A DNA stretch of 23,586 nucleotides from an uncultured Collinsella sp. (GTDB lineage Bacteria > Actinomycetota > Coriobacteriia > Coriobacteriales > Coriobacteriaceae). How positions within the stretch are numbered: position 1 is the first letter of the stretch; each line of letters opens with the position of its first letter. Shown in pieces: positions 23,430 to 23,586 of this stretch. The stretch covers positions 1 through 23,586 of the forward strand of contig CABRHH010000035.1 of assembly GCA_902470695.1 (NCBI GenBank), in the 5' to 3' direction. The notes below the pieces were generated by a model. It did no database searches and was not told the DNA's origin. It saw only the letters and a program-made list of their open reading frames with translations. Both the position numbers and the translations under genes were made by a program.

Positions 23430-23547
23430 CGATGCTCCCGATGCTCCCGATGCCGAGCATGTCCCACTGTCAGCCGTACACGACTGAAGGCCCGCAGCCC
23501 GCCCTACATCCTCACTGTCAGCTGTGTACGGCTGTCAGCTGTGCACG
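23430..23547. repeat. Continuation of the repeat region to the window end
   Basis: GATGCTCCC is repeated in tandem at 23431-23439 and 23440-23448. Further 17-bp units follow at 23449-23465, 23466-23482, 23514-23530 and 23531-23547; the last two read ACTGTCAGCTGTGTACG and GCTGTCAGCTGTGCACG. No gene is supported between here and the window end. Confidence 0.65.
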
Positions 23548-23586
23548 ATTTGGCAACGCACTCAGAGAGTCTTGATACATTTCACT

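Overview
This is a GC-rich bacterial chromosomal window with tightly packed operons and a Gram-positive gene set: teichoic-acid D-alanylation, PTS sugar uptake, and a single-chain PurL of the kind known in Clostridia and streptococci. High GC together with these low-GC-type genes best fits the Coriobacteriia, for example Collinsella or a relative. That placement is an inference from gene content, because no rRNA or marker phylogeny is available here.

Layout, left to right. (1) 108-1070 (-): a polytopic membrane protein of the DUF5692 type, with its own promoter region and a strong inverted repeat. (2) 1423-6461 (-): a complete dlt operon in the order dltA-dltB-dltC-dltX-dltD. The tiny dltX sits between dltC and dltD, and a 445-bp spacer full of short repeats separates it from dltD. 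DltA activates D-alanine and loads it on DltC. DltB and DltX pass it across the membrane, and DltD helps transfer it to teichoic acid. The probable dltA promoter has a nine-base G tract in its spacer. A dispersed repeat has inserted in frame into dltA. (3) 6916-11929 (-): ebgA-ebgC plus an APC-family transporter, facing a divergent LacI-type regulator (12306-13325, +). Two identical palindromic operators 42 bp apart lie over the ebg promoter. (4) 13518-17224 (-): a ChbG-like deacetylase, a glucose-family PTS EIICB and a GH4 phosphoglycosidase, divergent from an RpiR/SIS regulator (17425-18210, +). Together these look like a locus for uptake, deacetylation and hydrolysis of an N-acetylated disaccharide phosphate. 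(5) 18381-22265 (+): purL, a 1294-residue FGAM synthase with a fused glutaminase domain. (6) 22551-23118 (-): a Phd/YefM-RelE/ParE type toxin-antitoxin pair with a perfect 22-bp palindrome upstream. Arrays of one 17-bp repeat family lie on both sides of it.

The most unusual material is the repeat content: the 17-bp phased arrays around the toxin-antitoxin pair, the GC-rich repeats splitting the dlt operon, and the dispersed GACCCCGTCCCC element that also sits inside dltA. No RNA genes, CRISPR arrays, insertion sequences or prophage genes were recognised.
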